Assembly: GCA_033220425.1 (NCBI GenBank)
Contig: CM065647.1
Coordinates: 2,418,001 to 2,482,000 of the forward strand
DNA length: 64,000 nucleotides
From: Lepraria neglecta
Lineage: Eukaryota > Ascomycota > Lecanoromycetes > Lecanorales > Stereocaulaceae
Direction of reading: 5' to 3'
Below, one piece after another: positions 1 through 10,000 of the stretch. The position numbers were made by a program, and so were the translations under genes. Within the stretch, counting starts at the first letter, position 1; each line of letters begins with the position of its first letter. The notes under the pieces were generated by a model. It was not told where the DNA came from. It ran no database searches and was given only the letters and a program-made list of their open reading frames with translations.

Positions 1-243
1 CACCCTCCGCACCTCCTTCGGAGCCGACCTCGACCAAGCCGGAACCCTGATCCATGAATTCACACGCATACCCTGGATCGCCGACAACAGGGTCGTTACT
101 GACGGCTTCTTGCCAGCTCCTGGAGGTAGGGTGCAAGGATGCTATGATTTTCCCTGGCTTTTGCGGAGGGAAGGAATAGTCCGGGGTTTGATGTGAGGAA
201 TTTGCCTGAGGTTGTGGCGACGAATTATGAGTTTTATGCGTAA
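1..243 (+). pseudogene. 3' end of an HExxH-type secreted metallopeptidase-like gene (cut by the window edge)
   Basis: Reading from base 2 gives a peptide containing LIHEFTRIPWIADN and then CYDFPWLL. This resembles the zinc-binding region of fungal deuterolysin/Lys-specific-like metallopeptidases (HExTH, later Asp). The last histidine of the motif is arginine here (HEFTR), so zinc binding is doubtful. This frame stops at 194-196, but the family's typical ending (NLPEVVATNYEFYA, stop at 241-243) is found one frame over. Only a 38-nt GT-AG pair (about 126-165 region) could reconcile the frames, and it would remove CYDFPW, which looks conserved. I infer a decayed or frameshifted tail. The upstream part lies outside the window. 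Confidence 0.4.
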
Positions 244-1049
244 AATATGCGGTTAGGGCGACGAGTGCGAAGTGTAGTTGGACGGGGTATTCGGGCTGGG
301 GGTTTGGGCTTGGGGAGTCGAGGTTCATCGGGTAATCTAGGATTTGTCAGATTCTTGAAAGCCTTGGGCCGGCGAAGGCGAAAAAGGTTTGGACTTGGCG
401 TTGTTTGCTATATATATGTATATGTATATTCTTCTCTCAATTAAATACAAGATTATTTTGCCTTTAGTCTGAGACTATAGTAGGCGCCGAGAAATATCTA
501 AAGGGCGATAAGACAGCGATGAAGAACGATATGCACAGCGAGTAGCGAAAAGGGCGCAGGATAGAATTAAGGAAGTTAACATTGTAGGGCGAATCAGTAA
601 TTGAGGTTCAACAGAGGATCTTGAAATGAGAGAGGGATAGTTTTGGATCTTATGATGCTTGTATATAAAAAAGGGTAAAGGCGGTGCGCAGAGCAGGCGG
701 CGAGAATGCTGTACTTAAGGATTGAATGGGCGGGTCTGTCTGCCTGACCAGTGGACGGTGCTCTTGCTAGCCTTACTTATACCAGCTTTAGTAGGGGTAC
801 GTCGAGGAGTTTTTCATAAATAGTCGCTGTGCATAGCTAAGCGACAGCGAGGACGTAAAGTAGTTTGTTGTAGCCAGTTTTGAGCGACAGCGAGGACAAA
901 ATTGTCTCAAATACAGTATCTGCAAGAATACTAGAGAAAGGGTGCAAAAACAGGTGCGCAGTCCCCCTAAAACCCTCTAAATTTGCCCCGTAGCCTCGGT
1001 GAACCTTCCAGTACACCCAATTTCTGGCCCGACCAGCCCCAACTTTTTA
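244..1049. other. Intergenic, no gene seen; short direct repeat
   Basis: About 0.8 kb with no supported coding region. The only structure noticed is a 15-bp perfect direct repeat (AGCGACAGCGAGGAC at 840-854 and 883-897). The stretch separates the metallopeptidase remnant from the first gene of the biosynthetic cluster. Confidence 0.5.
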
Positions 1050-2186
1050 TTAGTACAGAAAATTTGTCCTCTCCTGATGGAATTCTAGCGCTGTAATATC
1101 CGGGTACATAGCCGGCTTCTCCCTGACAAAGTGCTCAAGCGGCGCTACACTTGTCGCACGATGCGCCTTAAAGAAGAATACGGACGAGTACCGCTCCGGG
1201 ATACTACCTAACTCTAACTCCCTCATACTAGGCGGCACACTAACCTGGTGGACGCCGCCCGTGACCTCACCGTTCGTCCAGCGCGTGAAGGTGTCGCTGG
1301 TATTGACAATCAACTCGTTCTCGTCATTGGGAATGATCGGAACAAAAGTGGACGGCTTGCGGCGGTCCTCGCACTCCAGTCCTCCCAGACGGTCCTGAAA
1401 GAGCAGCGTAATGATGCCAAAGTCCGTGTGCGGCCAAGCGCGTTTAACGGTGCCGTTCTTGAGGCGATTAATACTGACAGAGGGATAGTGGAGCATGCGC
1501 AGTTCGCTCGCGGCAGGGATACAGCGCGAGACGAGCGCATTTTCCTCCATGCCCCACCCGACCTCGCAGGCACGCATAATGTCTAGGGAGATGGACTGGG
1601 CGAGATCGAAGTAGGACTTGATGAAGGTTTGGAAGCCCGGGAGGTCCTCTTCAGAGGGGAATTTGTTTGGGAATTGGACGTCGTCCCAGGGACCGCAGTC
1701 GAAGTGTTCCTGGCAGATTAAGTTAACTCTGGCTGTAATTCATCAGAGTAAGGGGAGAGTGGAGGAAAAAGGCCTACCTTTTCGTCCAGCAGCTCGCCCT
1801 TATCCTTTGGCGCCATCTCAGCGTTCTCCTTCCTGGTCTTGGACGTCATCTCCAGGCCCTTTTTGCTCCACCCGCGCTGAGGGTCAGGAGAAGGCGGGTG
1901 GACGACCTTCATCTTGACCTCCTCGCTGATATTGAAGAAGGCGCGGTCCTGCAGTGATATTTCAGACTTTCATTACTAGAGCCCGAGAGTCGGAGACGAC
2001 GCTTACCCATTCCCAGATCTGTTGAACAAACTCCTTGGACACTCCGTGGTTCTTAAGCCGGACGAAGCCGTGTTTGGTGAAAGACTCAACGAGCTGATTG
2101 GCGGCAGCCTTACGCTCCTCGGGCGTACCGTGGAGAATCTTGCCGAAGTCGACGAGGGGAAGCTCGAAGGGAGAAAGGGAGTCCAT
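1050..2186 (-). CDS. Fe(II)/2-oxoglutarate-dependent oxygenase (isopenicillin N synthase-like), NRPS cluster
   Basis: Three exons: 2186-2007, 1948-1778 and 1709-1050, with GTAAGC..CTGCAG and GTAGGC..CCAG introns, giving 336 residues, normal for the family. The N-terminus (LPLVDFGKILHG, later KHGFVRLKNHGV) is the DIOX_N substrate-side domain. The C-terminal jelly roll carries the iron facial triad H211-T-D213 (WPHTDFG) and H271 (GGVHQV), and the 2-oxoglutarate-binding R290-Y-S292. Known relatives in fungal NRPS or PKS-NRPS clusters oxidise the terminal methyl of leucine or isoleucine so that it cyclises to a methyl-pyrroline carboxylate. The next gene is a P5C reductase, which would complete that route, so I infer this substrate class. 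Other IPNS-like reactions (ring formation or hydroxylation of the peptide) remain possible. A TATA box lies about 105 bp upstream of the ATG. Confidence 0.85.
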
Positions 2187-2288
2187 GATTATAGTCCTTT
2201 TGTCAAGATGAGGACGAAAAAGCAGTGTTGACTTAGGTTACTGCTATCTATGCTGAAGGTGATGGAGGATCCTCGACCTTAATGCATG

Positions 2289-2296
2289 TTTATATA
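2289..2296 (-). promoter_or_regulatory. TATA box of the 2OG oxygenase gene
   Basis: TATATAAA on the minus strand, about 105 bp before the oxygenase ATG (2186). The 2187-2672 gap to the P5C reductase stop holds nothing else I can support, so this is the promoter region of the oxygenase gene. Confidence 0.5.
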
Positions 2297-2672
2297 CAGC
2301 TCTAGTGAAGGCTCGTATTCTTAACTTCCGAGGCTGAGGATGATATTGCTCGCCTTCAAGCTTTCGGCTCCAGCTTTCAGTCCCAGCTTGTCCCCTTCTC
2401 AGACAAGCGAAGGCGCAATTTACTGGACACTACGGATGGAATAAGCTGAGTCAGAATCCGGTCGACGTTCGAACAATACATAGATGCAAAAAGGTTTCAC
2501 ATTACACGCTCGTTCCGTGTCGCTAGCACTATGCGATGGACTTTAAAAGCTCAATCTGACTTGCCCTGACGTTGGATTGGTGGTGTGGTCCACCTTCGCT
2601 CCGATAGGGTCTATACTGTGATACTTTCTTGGACTATTGATGTGGAATTACCTTACAAGCCCCATGATGGAT

Positions 2673-3779
2673 TCATATACCCGCCTCCTGCCCTAGCTTG
2701 AACACGCGGTCAATAGCTTGTGAGGTTGCCTCAGTCATAGCCTCCTCCACACGGCGAGCAGCCATCACTTTGACACCACGCTCTGTGCAGCCATTGGGGG
2801 TCATGACGGATTCCTTAATCTGGATTGGTGTGAGAGTTACTGTACTATCCGCTGTCATACCTCTCAGCACCATCTCAGCGGTACCTTTCATGGCTTGAGC
2901 TGCCAGACGGAGAGCATCTGACTCAGACAAGCCACTTTGGACCCCGCCCTTGACAACGCCGTCCAGGGCGGTGGCGAAAAAGGCAGGTGTAGACGCACCT
3001 ACGACACTTGCAGCGTTCATAAGCTCGGCAGGAACAAAGGTCGTGGTGCCGATGCAGCGAAAGATCGACGTGACGAATGCTTGTAATGCGGGTGGAAGGG
3101 ACAACGTCGGGGATACACCCGGCGTGGACGATCCTGTGCTGAGGACTGTTGCTGACTGGCCTAAGCCGGATGCAGTGTTTGGCATGGCATGCACGATGTA
3201 GCAACCCTGCTCGGTAACCGTGGCAGTTCCCATAGTAGTGTCAACGCCGTGGCGGTCTGCGGCATCGGTGGCGGAAAGGAGACTGTGGATCCTAGCAGCG
3301 GAGACGCCGACACAAATGCTAATGAGAAGCTTGTCATGTAGATGCTGGCGTATAGATGGGTCGCTGAGAATAGAGGCTACTCTACTCGGCTGACAGGCGA
3401 GGAGGATCACATCGGCCGAGGCAACGGCTTTGCCATTGTCGTTTCGCCAGACGCTGACAGTGGGTGAGTGAGAGCGGCCATTTGCAGAGGACCACGTGGA
3501 GGCAGCGTTTGGGTCGAGGTATGGTCGGTACCGGTCTTCAAGCGCTGCGACAGACTCGGGCCGACTGACGCATGCGATAAATTGAGACAAGCCAATGTGA
3601 TCGTGGTGTATTGGTTTCCGAGCCAAAGATGACGGCTCGACTTGCTTTAATGTAGCCAAGATGCCGTCTAAGATTGCTGTTCCCATGTTACCACAGCCAA
3701 GAATAGCCATGGTGCTTGGTGCGGACATCATTAGCGAGGGAGGGTTTGTAAGCCTCGCTGAGGTTTGCTCTTTTGACAT
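2673..3779 (-). CDS. Pyrroline-5-carboxylate reductase homologue, NRPS cluster
   Basis: Single exon. The first in-frame ATG is at 3779, giving 368 residues, longer than typical P5C reductases (about 270-290) through insertions between about residues 45 and 130. An N-terminal Rossmann fold has G28-C-G30-N-M-G33 for NAD(P)H. HAMPNTASGLG corresponds to the family's conserved xAMPNTP segment. The C-terminal dimer domain ends with LTPIQIKESVMTPNGCTERG, matching the family's DQVTSPGGTT signature. Known P5C reductases make proline from pyrroline-5-carboxylate. Because the gene sits between a 2OG oxygenase and an exporter beside an NRPS, I infer a dedicated copy that reduces a methylated pyrroline. 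It could instead be the housekeeping PRO3 enzyme lying here by chance; the atypical length argues for a paralogue. Confidence 0.85.
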   Translation of the reverse strand: MSKEQTSARLTNPPSLMMSAPSTMAILGCGNMGTAILDGILATLKQVEPSSLARKPIHHDHIGLSQFIACVSRPESVAALEDRYRPYLDPNAASTWSSANGRSHSPTVSVWRNDNGKAVASADVILLACQPSRVASILSDPSIRQHLHDKLLISICVGVSAARIHSLLSATDAADRHGVDTTMGTATVTEQGCYIVHAMPNTASGLGQSATVLSTGSSTPGVSPTLSLPPALQAFVTSIFRCIGTTTFVPAELMNAASVVGASTPAFFATALDGVVKGGVQSGLSESDALRLAAQAMKGTAEMVLRGMTADSTVTLTPIQIKESVMTPNGCTERGVKVMAARRVEEAMTEATSQAIDRVFKLGQEAGI

Positions 3780-4614
3780 AGATGTTCGAGTGGGGTCAGA
3801 CTGAGCACTGCTTGGAGTGTGTGGGTAGCCGACTTGCGACAAAGCCGAAGTCGAGTCTGTGCAATTTCAGAGGACCGTGGAAGGTGTGGAGATGTTTATG
3901 TACCAGAGGTAAGAAATGATCACTTGCATGATACATGAGCCCGCAGTAGAGGCTGAGAAGATGCTTGGCGCCAGCCATACGCGCTGGCGCAAGAAGATTT
4001 CGATTGCAAAGAGAAGGTACAAGCATAAGATACTTCGTAACGATATCATTGAATGCGATACGAGATGAACAGTAATCTTATGGGTTAGGATGCCCAGGCG
4101 AAGGCGAGTACCTTCTGCCTTTTACGCTCACCGCTCCCTACTGGTTTTATACCTGCTTACTTATCTACTCCCCTTAATTCTTACATGCTTAGCATCCGGA
4201 TACAGCTGTCATTGCAGTTGGCATGGGAGATGCAACTCCAACGGAAGTACATTCAAATCGCCTCGCCGGTGTTTCCTCCGTGTTTGGGTGAGGCTGCTCC
4301 TTCGTGGCTCTTGACATTCTCAGGAGTGGGCGTCCGCGCGAGAATTATGGCAGCAATGTCTGGAATCAGAATAGGGACCAGTCACAGCGATTCCTTGCAA
4401 ATGCTGAATGAGAACATCAGAGAGGACTCGAAGCTTCCCCTGAATGCGCGAAAAGGGGCTCGTTTGTTAAGTTAGAGCGCGGACCAGGAAACTCGATTCT
4501 CGGAAACACGTATCAAGTAGTATCAGTGCTCTTGAGAACGTACATTGGGGAAATTCGACTATCTACTCCGTAATGATGTAAAAGGCTCGAAACCTACGTA
4601 TGATATGCATACGC
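3780..4614. other. Intergenic between P5C reductase and MFS exporter
   Basis: No open frame here shows a recognisable domain, splice pattern or conserved motif. It holds the P5C reductase promoter on the minus strand and the 3' flank of the exporter gene. Confidence 0.4.
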
Positions 4615-6466
4615 CTATTTCTCCTTCCTAAGCTGATTGAGCTTACGCCAGTCCATCCCCGTGGCACCTAGAACCGACAGCGCTGCCATGATCGTGCAGC
4701 TATACCACACCCATACCAAAGCACGATTGACAGCGTCGATGACAGTGACCTGTTGCGAAGCAGGTACCAGGGCAGTGAGATTCGTAGCTCCAGTATTGTA
4801 GATCACACTCCTGGTGAGTCCGGGGATCATACCCTCAAGGTTCCAGGCAAGACGCTGGGAAAACACACCTTGCGCCACTGACACCATGATGGCAGGACCA
4901 GATGCCTGGCAAAATGTCACAGCCGCTATGCCAAGCGGGATGTCCTCCTGTTTCAGCGTTTGCTGGACGATGACCGCTGCTTGTTGCATACCGAGACCGA
5001 TGCCTATGCCGACGAGCAGCTGGAAGCCAATCCACATGTCTGGGCCGGAATTCGGTTGGAGTAATGAGAGAAGGCCACAGGCCACGGATGTAATAATTAT
5101 TGAAGCGGTAATTATCGGTGCAAAAAAGCCAGTCTTCCTTACGAATATACCAGCAAGTAGCGAGAATAGGAGTGCCCCGACTAGCTGTGGTATCGATCGA
5201 ATGCCAGATTGGAGGGGTGAAGTACGTAAAACGACTTGGAAGTAAATGGGTATCTTGAGATAACTCAGTTCATTGAACGTCGGGAACACGCTGATGTTCA
5301 CTTACGAAGTAGGCAATCGCATAATAAGGCGCATCAATGGCAAACACAAAAACCGAAGCTGACACAACTGTGCGATTTCTTGCAATGCGAGGTGGAACAG
5401 TAGCCGTTTCCCCGAGCCAAGTCTCGTAAGCAGCAAATGCTAACAGAAAGACGCCGAACAGGGTGAACAAGACTATGATCGCGGGTGTGTTCCATGTTCC
5501 AGACGATCCCCCAAACTGCAGCGCAAATATGAGGCAGACCATGGAACCGAAGAACAGAAGAAGCCCGGGCAAATCAAGTCGCTTCAACCTTTCCAGGGCG
5601 CTGACCTTTGCATGTTGTTCTGGCGGTGGCCGATAGAAGATGAAGAACAACACGGCAACGGCGGCTCCGAAGGGGAGATTGATGTAAAAGCACCTAATAC
5701 ATCGGTCAATGAGCAAAAACTTCCTTTCGCAAACTTACCATCTCCAAGTCAAGTTGCTGCCAGTCAAGACGCCGCCTAGTAGCGGTCCTCCGACTCCGGC
5801 AACAATCCGGATCGAGCTTACACCAGCTGTGTACAGTGGTCGATCTCTGAGAGGAACCATCCGAGAGATAAGGATGAGAACCCCTGAGATGATACCGCAT
5901 GCTCCAGCTCCAGCGACAGCTCTGCCAAAGATGAGGAAGTCCGAGTTTGACGCAACACCGCACAGCAGCGAGCCGAGTTCGAAGATTCCTACTGCGCCGA
6001 GAAAGACCCATTTTGCCGAGTAGTCTTTATAAAACTTGCCGCAATGGAGCTGAAAGGCGCACATAGATAGTAGGCTGGACGTTGTCAGTCGAAAAGGTCT
6101 TGAAGAAATTTGGGTAACCACTTACTACGCGGATCCATACCATCCAACGTCCTGGATGCTGTGAAAATCATCGGTGATTCTTGGTATCGCTGTAACAATC
6201 ACGGTCTCGTCGATAGAAATAAGAAAAATCCCCAAAGCCAGGGCGAGACACATAATCGCACGCTGCTTCTTTGGGAGCTGCAACGTGACCTCCGGAGCAA
6301 GGATCGCGGTTGTTTCAGGGTCGGTTTCTGTAGTAGCTACTTTCTCCACATCGATTGTCTCCTCAGACTCCCTCGCTTCCGACATCTCTGTTGTGGTCGT
6401 AGCCTGCGCCATGAAGTTCTCCGTGCCTTTATTATTGGTGTTGCTCGCAAGGTCCCCAGCGATCAT
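4615..6466 (-). CDS. MFS drug/metabolite exporter (DHA2, 14-TM type), NRPS cluster
   Basis: Four exons: 6466-6126, 6074-5739, 5693-5306 and 5253-4615, giving 567 residues. All three introns have GTAAGT donors and short, clean acceptors. The acidic cytosolic N-terminus of about 70 residues is followed by [18 protein letters not shown], the TM1 signature of DHA2 exporters (family motif D1). [15 protein letters not shown] and [10 protein letters not shown] match motif C of antiporters, and [15 protein letters not shown] is the classic segment before TM6. The closest known roles are toxin and metabolite efflux pumps in fungal gene clusters. Divergent from the NRPS across a 607-bp shared promoter, it probably exports the peptide product and may give self-protection; the cargo is inferred. 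A TATA box lies 119 bp upstream. Confidence 0.92.
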
Positions 6467-6584
6467 ATTTGCTGAAGATACTGGTATTGAAGATGTTGCC
6501 TTAAAGATGAGGGTGAAGGAGCAGGAGAAGTAGTCAACTAAAAATGGCGAAAGCTGCGGGATAATGGTCGAAGGGCTTAAAGCG

Positions 6585-6591
6585 TTATATA
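6585..6591 (-). promoter_or_regulatory. TATA box of the MFS exporter gene
   Basis: TATATAA on the minus strand, 119 bp upstream of the exporter ATG (6466), embedded in a near-palindrome GCGTTATATACGC. The position fits a core promoter. Confidence 0.5.
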
Positions 6592-6710
6592 CGCGCTTCA
6601 GGGCGCGTTCCGGAACTACGTCAAAGCGCTACCCCGTACGAACATTATAAACAAGCTACTGGGTACTTCCGCAGACTCATATCGTTCGGCTGGCCTGATG
6701 CCCCTGTGCT

Positions 6711-6830
6711 TAGCTGACTGCTTACATTGTGCAGTGCATCACGTCTCTTACATAAGACGCATCGCAACTCCATGTAGCTGACTACATGCATTATGCAATG
6801 TAAGATAAGACGCATCACGGCGACTCCGTT
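6711..6830. promoter_or_regulatory. Repeat block in the divergent MFS/NRPS promoter
   Basis: Midway between the two TATA boxes lie repeated words. ATAAGACGCATC occurs perfectly at 6752-6763 and 6805-6816. TAGCTGACT occurs at 6711-6719 and 6775-6783. CTTACATTGTGCAGTGC (6721-6737) is an imperfect inverted copy of 6788-6804, matching at 13 of 17 bases. The second long copy also contains AGATAAGA, a match to the HGATAR site of fungal GATA factors. Such an arrangement suggests paired binding sites for a cluster regulator, but no transcription factor gene is in the window. A small decayed inverted-repeat element is the alternative. Confidence 0.45.
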
Positions 6831-7011
6831 CGAATAGGCTAGTGTAAGCTTACCCTGGCATAAGGTACCGAAATTATCGTAAGAGCGAATGTTCAGCTCC
6901 GGCAGAACGCTGTCAGAATGCTTACACAAGCTAATGTGCGACCTCTTGCTATCCTGCAGACGCTTATCCGCTCTTGACCCCCTCCGGCCCGGTGTTCGCG
7001 GCCATCATGGA

Positions 7012-7018
7012 TATATAA
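7012..7018 (+). promoter_or_regulatory. TATA box of the NRPS gene
   Basis: TATATAA on the plus strand, 56 bp upstream of the NRPS ATG at 7074. This supports 7074 as the true start and a short leader, and so argues that the truncated N-terminal C domain is real rather than a missed upstream exon. Confidence 0.55.
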
Positions 7019-7073
7019 CGGGGAAAGCTCGCTAGTACCGCAGTTGGCTCGTTATTGAAGATAACTTGCTACG

Positions 7074-10000
7074 ATGGCAGTAAACATGGTTATGCCGTCG
7101 CAGGCCGTACAGACTCCGCCGACATACCAGCTGCGACAGTACTGCTCGGAACACGGCGTGAAGCTCGAGTCACTCCTCAAGCTTAGCTGGGCCATCATCC
7201 TATCCTTGTACTTTGATACACCTGTGTTCGTTTTTAACGGGCCTGTAGACAATAGGAGAGAAGTTGCAGCGCATTCTGTCCTCGTCCACTACGTTCAAGA
7301 CTTTGCCAAGCAGAGCACGGTCGTCGATACTCTTCGCTCCGTCAACTCAGAGTACCCAGCGAAAGACCCTGTACTATACCACCGTGAGATCGAAGAAGGT
7401 GCAAGTCAGCTGCCCAAGATATGGAGTCAGCTGCTTTTAGTGCCCTCGGATGCTAGATGGCAAAGCGATGCGGAAGGAGTGATTGATGGAAGAGGCGTGA
7501 GATCCCTACCTTTGGCTTGACCGTAGACATTGTGTGCTGATGATCAAAGTTCGATGTGGAGCTCATCGTTGCATTGAGCCCCTCGGGGCTGTCAGTGGGT
7601 CTGCGCCAAGTAGCCAAATTGGACGAGATCAACGATCTAGCCAATGTAGCAAGAGCTTTCAGCGAAGTCCTCCAGAGCATTCTAGCAGATAGTAGCCAGC
7701 CCGTTGCCGAAGTCAGTGCTACCAGTGCAGAGGACTTCGAGACTCTCCGTATTCAAAACGCCGTTAGCCTCGCCGTGAGGGAAGAATGCCTCCATCTGCT
7801 TATTGAGAGGTCTGTCGCGGCGAACGCGTCCTTGACCGCCTTGATATCATGGGACGGGAGCTTGACTTACTCTGAACTGAGTCATCTGTCGTCGCAACTG
7901 GCGTGTTACCTGATCCGAGAATATGATATTGGGGTCGGGGTGGTAGTGCCCATGTGCTTCGAAAAGTCAATATGGGCACCAGTTGCAATGCTAGCGGTTC
8001 TCAAAACTGGTGCTTCTTACTGCTTCGTCGATCCAACGCAGCCGCAGCCACGGAGAGATTATATAACTGCTTTCGTGGACGCAAAGATCGGGTTGTGCGG
8101 CTCCATCCACAGGACGCTTATTCAAACATGTCCTACTGTTGTTGTTGATCCTGGACTGTTACGCGGATTGGATACGCCAGGAGCGTTGCCTCCGACAGGC
8201 GTGAAGCCAGAAGATCCTTGCATCGTTCTCTTCACGTCTGGAACATCTGGAAATCCTAAAGCAGTTGTCCACAGTCATACATCAATCACTAGCGGCTTAA
8301 TGGCCAACGCGCCATTTCAGGACATCAACCGGAGCTCCGTCAGGGTCTTTCAATGGGCAGCATATACCTTCGACGTCAGCATTACGGAAACCCTTGGTCC
8401 TCTCATCTTTGGTGGAACCACGTGTATCCCCTCAGAGGAGGAAAGATTTAACCATGTTGACGAATGTATGACACGCTATAACGTCGACTGGGCATACTTC
8501 ACGCCAACTTTTGCTCGTTTTTTTAAGAAACACACCATTTTAAGTCTGAAACAGCTGATCCTTGGTGGTGAAGCAGTGACTGTCGACGACGTGCGGAACT
8601 GGTGTCAAAAAGTCAAAGTTCTCAACGCATATGGTCCAGCAGAGTCCATCACTTGGTTTCTGGAGCCACAACTCGGTGTTTCGGATATCATTTCCATTGG
8701 GGGACCGATTAACACGCACGCATGGATTGTGCATCCAGATGACCATGAGAAACTTCTTCCGATAGGCGCAATTGGAGAGCTTTTGTTCGAAGGACCAAGC
8801 AACTTTAGTAAATATATCAAAAACAACGAGAAGACGAAGTCTGTCTTGATCGACCCCCCTCGATGGAGGAAAGCAATGAACATTCCAGTGGCTTCTAAAT
8901 TGTACAAGTCTGGAGATCTCGTTCGCTATCTACCTGGTCCCGGCATGACATATGTTGGAAGGAAAGACACCATGGTTAAAATCTACGGCCAGCGTATGGA
9001 GCTGGATGAAGCCGAGGCAATGCTCCGACGAAGTCTACCTCAAGGCTTCGAATCTTCCGCGGACGTCATTAAGCCAGCAGGAGAGAGCGGGGAGCCCACA
9101 CTAGTCGCCTTCCTCAACCCGCCTGTGGGGTATGACAGGTCGAAGCTTCCAGAGCTGAAGCTAGATCTCCAAGCCAAGCTGAGCCGAGTTCTACCGGCTT
9201 TTATGGTTCCTCGAATATACATTCCGGTCGATACAATGCCCTACAGTGCATCGAGGAAATTGGATCGCGCCAAACTAAAGCATGGCGTTGCGTCGATGTC
9301 TCGAAAGCAGCTTATGGAGCTTATACCAACATGCCAACTCTCTTCTACCCCACAGAGAACCCAGGACTTGAATGCAGTTGAGAATGAGCTGCTCAAGCTC
9401 TGGGCTGACGTGTTATCTTTGGAGCCAAACGACATCGGCCTGCATGATAACTTCTTCACGCTTGGCGGAACATCGGTCATAGCTTTAAGACTGGTCGCCA
9501 AAGCTAATAGTAGGGGCCTTTGCTTCTTTTACGCAGAGCTTTTCCAAGGGCCGACCGTTCATGAATTAGCAAAGATCGTGTCATCGAGAGGCAACACTGA
9601 AGGAGGATCGGTTCGACCTTTTGCGCTCCTTGCATTGCAGTACAGAGGCAAGATCCTCGACGGTAAGACTACTACTTCGACCTCAAGACGATCCATGAAT
9701 GCTTGGCTGATACATTGTAGATGCTACTACGCAGTGCGACGTTGCTAAGGAGGAAATCGAGGACATCTACCCACAGTCACCTCAGCAAGAAGGGCTTTGG
9801 GCGCTCTCATTAATTGCAGAAGGCGACTATATGGCACAAAACATCTTAACGTTGGAGCCAGATGTTGATGTCGAGAGGTTCAAAGCAGCATGGGAACAAA
9901 TTGCAACGCTCACCCCCACGCTACGAACGCGTTTCATACAGTCCCAATCTGGTTCTTATCAAGCGGTGCTGCGACAAAACATCCTTTGGCAGACGCCAAG

